Source: Ilumatobacteraceae bacterium (lineage in GTDB: Bacteria; Actinomycetota; Acidimicrobiia; Acidimicrobiales; Ilumatobacteraceae). Taken from it: a DNA stretch of 54,510 nucleotides. Below, in pieces: positions 51,428 to 54,510 of this stretch (its first letter is position 1; every line of letters starts with the position of its first letter). The notes beneath the pieces are model-generated. The model saw only the letters and a list, made by a program, of their open reading frames with translations. It did not search any database and was not told the origin of the DNA. The DNA is taken from NCBI GenBank assembly GCA_009691255.1, contig SHUT01000010.1, positions 1-54,510 on the forward strand, in the 5' to 3' direction. The translations under genes were made by a program, and so were the position numbers.

Positions 51428-52645
51428 ATGTCACTGCTTCCATCTAGCGCCACGCTAGATTCCCGACTGCTTCTAACTACTCGAGGCATTAGAGCATTCG
51501 TGGATGGAACGGTCTATGTCATCCTGCCGGCATTTTTGTTGCATCTCGGATTCAGTGGGCTTCAGATTGGATCTGTCATTGCTTCGTCCTTATTGGGTTC
51601 TGCCGTTCTTACCCTCAGTGTTGGCTTTTGGGCTCATCGCTTGTCTCCGGCTCGACTTCTGATTCTCTCAACTTTGGTCATGATCTCAACCGGTATCGCC
51701 TTTGGACTTAGTTCGCCATTTTTATTGCTTCTCGTTATTGCCGCCATTGGCACCATGAACCCAAGCGCTGGCGATGTCAGTCCTTTTTTGCCGCTTGAAC
51801 AATCTCTTCTATCCACCACCATCAAAGATCAAGATCGCACTGCCATGTTTGCCGCATACAACTTGGTGGGCTCCCTCGTTGGCGCCGCTGGCGCCTTATG
51901 CGCTGGTGTGCCCATCTGGATAGCACTACGCGCTCATCACAGCACCCAATTTGGTTATCGCACAAGCTTTATTGCATACGGAATATCTGGCTTTGCTCTG
52001 CTTGTTTTGTATTCACGGCTCTCTCTGGCGTCTCGACAGACCACCACAAAAAAAGATCGAGCGTTAAGTCCAGCATCGCGACACATTGTGCTCAAGCTTG
52101 CCGCTCTTTTTAGTTTGGATTCTTTTGGAGGCGGGTTTGCCACGCAAGCAATCTTTGCGCTGTGGGTGTATCAAAGGTTTAATCTCTCAAGCTCAACGCT
52201 CGGAGTCATATTCTTTGCGACCGGAACATTGTCTGCCATCTCATCGTTACTCGCTGTGCGCATTTCTCAAAGAATTGGTCTTGTCCGCACAATGGTGTTT
52301 ACACATACACCTTCGAGCATCTTATTAATTGGTGTCGCTTTTATGCCTACTGTCAGGTGGGCAATGGCGTTATTTATTTTGCGCGGTCTATTATCCCAAA
52401 TGGATGTTCCTGTGCGCACAAGTTATGTTATGGCCGTAGTTGAACCAACCGAACGAGCGGCGGCGGCGAGTATCACCAATGTTCCGCGCAGCCTTGCTGC
52501 GGCACTGCCGCCCATCGCGGCGGGATGGATGCTCGATAAGTCAAACTTTGCATGGCCGTTTCTTATTTGTGCTGGATGCAAAATTGTGTACGACTTTTTG
52601 TTGCTCTGGCAGTTCAGAAATATCCGACCGCCCGAAGAGCAGTAG
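51428..52645 (+). CDS. MFS transporter
   Basis: A 405-residue membrane protein with about 11-12 hydrophobic helices and the half-repeats of the major facilitator superfamily. The first half has LLTTRGIRAFVDGTVYVILP, and the second half FSLDSFGGGFATQAIFALW and SQRIGLVRTMVF (loop 8-9 basic motif). DVPVRTSYVMAVVEPTERAAAAS near the end resembles drug or sugar exporters of the YfkF/YwoG type. No substrate can be named. It is divergent from the PfkB kinase with a 59-nt gap and convergent with the acyl-CoA ligase. Confidence 0.92.
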   Translation: MSLLPSSATLDSRLLLTTRGIRAFVDGTVYVILPAFLLHLGFSGLQIGSVIASSLLGSAVLTLSVGFWAHRLSPARLLILSTLVMISTGIAFGLSSPFLLLLVIAAIGTMNPSAGDVSPFLPLEQSLLSTTIKDQDRTAMFAAYNLVGSLVGAAGALCAGVPIWIALRAHHSTQFGYRTSFIAYGISGFALLVLYSRLSLASRQTTTKKDRALSPASRHIVLKLAALFSLDSFGGGFATQAIFALWVYQRFNLSSSTLGVIFFATGTLSAISSLLAVRISQRIGLVRTMVFTHTPSSILLIGVAFMPTVRWAMALFILRGLLSQMDVPVRTSYVMAVVEPTERAAAASITNVPRSLAAALPPIAAGWMLDKSNFAWPFLICAGCKIVYDFLLLWQFRNIRPPEEQ

Positions 52646-54337
52646 TCAACGCGATTCGGCTTTGAGCGCACCTTTAGAGACCAACTGTGCAAGTTCGCGT
52701 TTCAAGAATTTTCCGGCAGCATTGCGCGGCAGGGATTCGTTCATGATCACTACATGCGTCGGAATTTTGTAAGACGCAATCTTGCCATCTAGCAACTTCC
52801 AGACATCTGTGGCACTAAAAACAGCTCCTTCATTGGGCCAAATCGCCACCGCGACTTCTTCTCCGAGCCGCTCATGGGGCACTCCAAAGACAGCGACCTC
52901 GTGCACACCTGGGTGTTCATGGATTGCACTTTCTATCTCGGCACAAAAAATGTTTTCGCCACCGCGCAATATCATGTCCTTGATTCGGTCTTCCACAAAA
53001 ACGAAACCTTCTGCATCAATGCGACCTGCATCACCAGAGCGCAACCAGCCATCGACAATTGTTTCTGCTGTGGCGTCTGGTCTGTTCCAGTAACCACGAA
53101 TTAACATCGGCCCAAAGAACCAAATCTCGCCACGCTCACCGACTGGCAATGTGTGTCCTTCTTCGTCTCGAACTTGGACTTTCATTGGTGGTACCCAACG
53201 ACCAGTACTTGTGGGTCGATCAATATAATCCTGGCCACGGTTTCCGGGACCAAAGGCGTTCGTCTCTGTCATGCCGTACCCCAATTGAGGGCTTCCACTT
53301 TTCACGCTGTTTGACACTTTCGCCACAAGGGATGCTGGAGCAGGCGCACCGCCTCCACCAACAGCACGCAAGGACGACGTATCGAATTCTCCAAATCGCG
53401 GATGATTTACTAAGTCCCAACTTTGAGTTGGAACGCCAATGAACGCAGTGATCTGCTCGTCTTGGATAATCTGTAGCGCCTTTTCTGCATCCCATTTGTA
53501 CATGATCACTAACTTCAAGCCAGCCACAAAACAGCCCAGCATCACAGCCACGCAACCCGTGACATGAAACAGCGGCACGATCAAAATAAATGACATCGGC
53601 AGATCATCCGTCGGGATGTTGTCGACGCGCAATGCGTCTACTGCGCCGCGCGCCGAAAAAGCCAATAGCGCACTAATCACGGCGCGGTGCGTTGACACAG
53701 CACCTTTGGGGTGGCCTGTGGTGCCTGACGTGTACAAAATCGTCGCATCATCATCAAGATCAATATCAGCTCCAGGATGGGCCACTCCGATCGTCAGCAC
53801 GTTGTCCCATTCATCAACATCAGGACCAACTTCGCGCTCTGCTCGCACCAACAGCATCTTTATGCCACGAGTACGGCAACTTTTGTGGGCCAGATCGAGA
53901 CGTTGCTGATCGGCAATAAGTACCACTGCTCCGCAGTCTCCCAATGCAAAATCAATCTCATCCTCTGTCCACCATGTATTCATCGACACAGAAATCGCCC
54001 CGACAGAAATAATGGCTGCAAACGCAACTATCCATTCTGGGTAATTGCGCATCGATACCGCCACTCGGTCGCCTTTTTTTACGCCATACGTGTGCACCAG
54101 TGCGTAAGACAGTGCATCTACTTGTTGCATGACCTTGGCAAACGACCATGTTTCACCTTCGTACGCAATAAAAGTTCTGTCGCCATAGCCTCGTGCGGCA
54201 TCAAATAGTTGCCCTAGGTGTTGAGGTGTGTTTTTAAACACCTCCATCTCCACGCCACGCACAGTCGCGGTGGTGAGTTCAAGACGTGTCCCAGGTTCGT
54301 AAACAACCTTGACGGCCTGATCAAATGTCAATGCCAC
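52646..54337 (-). CDS. Fatty-acyl-CoA / AMP-dependent ligase
   Basis: A 563-residue ANL-superfamily enzyme activating a carboxylic acid to its acyl-CoA through an acyl-AMP. Core motifs are ILYTSGTTGHPKGAVSTHR (A3), GYGMTETNAFG (A5), GYWNRPDATAETIVDGWLRSGDAGRID (A7), EDRIKDMILRGGENI (A8) and the A10 lysine in PRNAAGKFLKREL. FFLVPLFH-like IVPLFHVTGC is the acyl tunnel gate. The start is a GTG with AAGGAG 9 nt upstream. With the neighbouring hydratases it suggests fatty-acid or sterol side-chain degradation. Confidence 0.95.
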   Translation of the reverse strand: MALTFDQAVKVVYEPGTRLELTTATVRGVEMEVFKNTPQHLGQLFDAARGYGDRTFIAYEGETWSFAKVMQQVDALSYALVHTYGVKKGDRVAVSMRNYPEWIVAFAAIISVGAISVSMNTWWTEDEIDFALGDCGAVVLIADQQRLDLAHKSCRTRGIKMLLVRAEREVGPDVDEWDNVLTIGVAHPGADIDLDDDATILYTSGTTGHPKGAVSTHRAVISALLAFSARGAVDALRVDNIPTDDLPMSFILIVPLFHVTGCVAVMLGCFVAGLKLVIMYKWDAEKALQIIQDEQITAFIGVPTQSWDLVNHPRFGEFDTSSLRAVGGGGAPAPASLVAKVSNSVKSGSPQLGYGMTETNAFGPGNRGQDYIDRPTSTGRWVPPMKVQVRDEEGHTLPVGERGEIWFFGPMLIRGYWNRPDATAETIVDGWLRSGDAGRIDAEGFVFVEDRIKDMILRGGENIFCAEIESAIHEHPGVHEVAVFGVPHERLGEEVAVAIWPNEGAVFSATDVWKLLDGKIASYKIPTHVVIMNESLPRNAAGKFLKRELAQLVSKGALKAESR

Positions 54338-54364
54338 AACAGCATGCTCCTTTTGTGTGAAGAG

Positions 54365-54437
54365 TGGAGCTGAGGGGAATTGAACCCCTGACCTCTACAT
54401 TGCGAACGTAGCGCTCTGCCAACTGAGCTACAGCCCC
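54365..54437 (-). tRNA. tRNA-Ala (anticodon CGC)
   Basis: A 73-nt cloverleaf on the minus strand. The acceptor GGGGCTG pairs with CAGCTCC, with discriminator A. The D arm has AGCTCAGTTGGCAGAGC. The anticodon stem CTACG/TGTAG encloses TTCGCAA with anticodon CGC, reading GCG. The T arm is AGGGGTTCAATTCCCCT. CCA is not encoded. The 73 nt beyond it to the window end hold no feature I can support. Confidence 0.96.
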
Positions 54438-54510
54438 AAAACAATGTTTCTTAGGCTAGTCGTGACAACCCACGGATCACTAGCCCACCATGATGAAATC
54501 GTACGATTGC

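Overview
The window looks like a chromosomal segment of a non-pathogenic actinobacterium with roughly balanced G+C, most likely of the Acidimicrobiia type (order-level placement is an inference). The actinobacterial call rests on gene order. The blocks rsmI / metG-tatD-(rpfB slot)-ksgA-ispE, glmU-prs-rplY-pth-mfd-mazG-eno-divIC and DUF501-ppx follow the order known from Mycobacterium tuberculosis (about Rv1003 to Rv1026). A 30-residue ribosomal protein of the mycobacterial bS22 type is also present. Many start codons are GTG, and many genes have no Shine-Dalgarno sequence but a TAnnnT hexamer 6-8 nt before the start, which points to leaderless transcription.

Layout. 1-2.0 kb: a partial tandem SnoaL-like protein (-) and a cytochrome P450 (+). 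2.1-6.0 kb (-): a SUF iron-sulfur assembly operon, sufB, a small four-cysteine protein, sufD, a Rieske ferredoxin and sufC; sufS and sufU are not here. 6.1-8.4 kb (+): ychF, a DUF192 gene and rsmI. 8.5-11.5 kb: a 739-residue secreted protein with C-terminal two-cysteine repeats, and an acyl-CoA thioesterase. 11.6-16.0 kb (+): metG, tatD, a small secreted double-psi-barrel protein in the place of rpfB, ksgA and ispE. 16.0-16.25 kb: bS22 on the minus strand, tRNA-Gln and a terminator hairpin. 16.3-27.3 kb (+): glmU (short), prs, rplY, pth, mfd, a parvulin-like lipoprotein, mazG/yabN fusion, eno and divIC.

27.4-42.4 kb is a 15-kb accessory block lying exactly between divIC and DUF501-ppx, which are adjacent in M. 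tuberculosis. It holds the structural genes of a molybdenum hydroxylase of the CoxL form II type (coxL, coxS, coxM) and its maturation set (MoxR-like coxD, VWA-protein coxE, two xdhC/coxI genes, mocA, coxG). It also holds an ABC-2 export system between coxL and coxS, a PAP2-type membrane enzyme, a Dabb protein, an atypical SDR and a FAD-dependent amine oxidoreductase. An NlpC/P60 hydrolase gene broken by two in-frame TAA codons lies between xdhC and mocA. The substrate of the molybdenum enzyme cannot be told from sequence.

42.4-44.4 kb: DUF501, ppx and a GNAT acetyltransferase. 44.4-48.3 kb: a small basic protein and a secreted subtilase (-), divergent from a secreted protein with eight NQPAN-type 15-bp repeats. 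48.3-54.5 kb: two divergent enoyl-CoA hydratases, queF, an adenosine-kinase-like PfkB sugar kinase, an MFS transporter, a fatty-acyl-CoA ligase and tRNA-Ala. The thioesterase, hydratases, ligase, P450 and SDR suggest lipid or xenobiotic acyl-CoA metabolism. No CRISPR array, insertion sequence, prophage or rRNA was seen.
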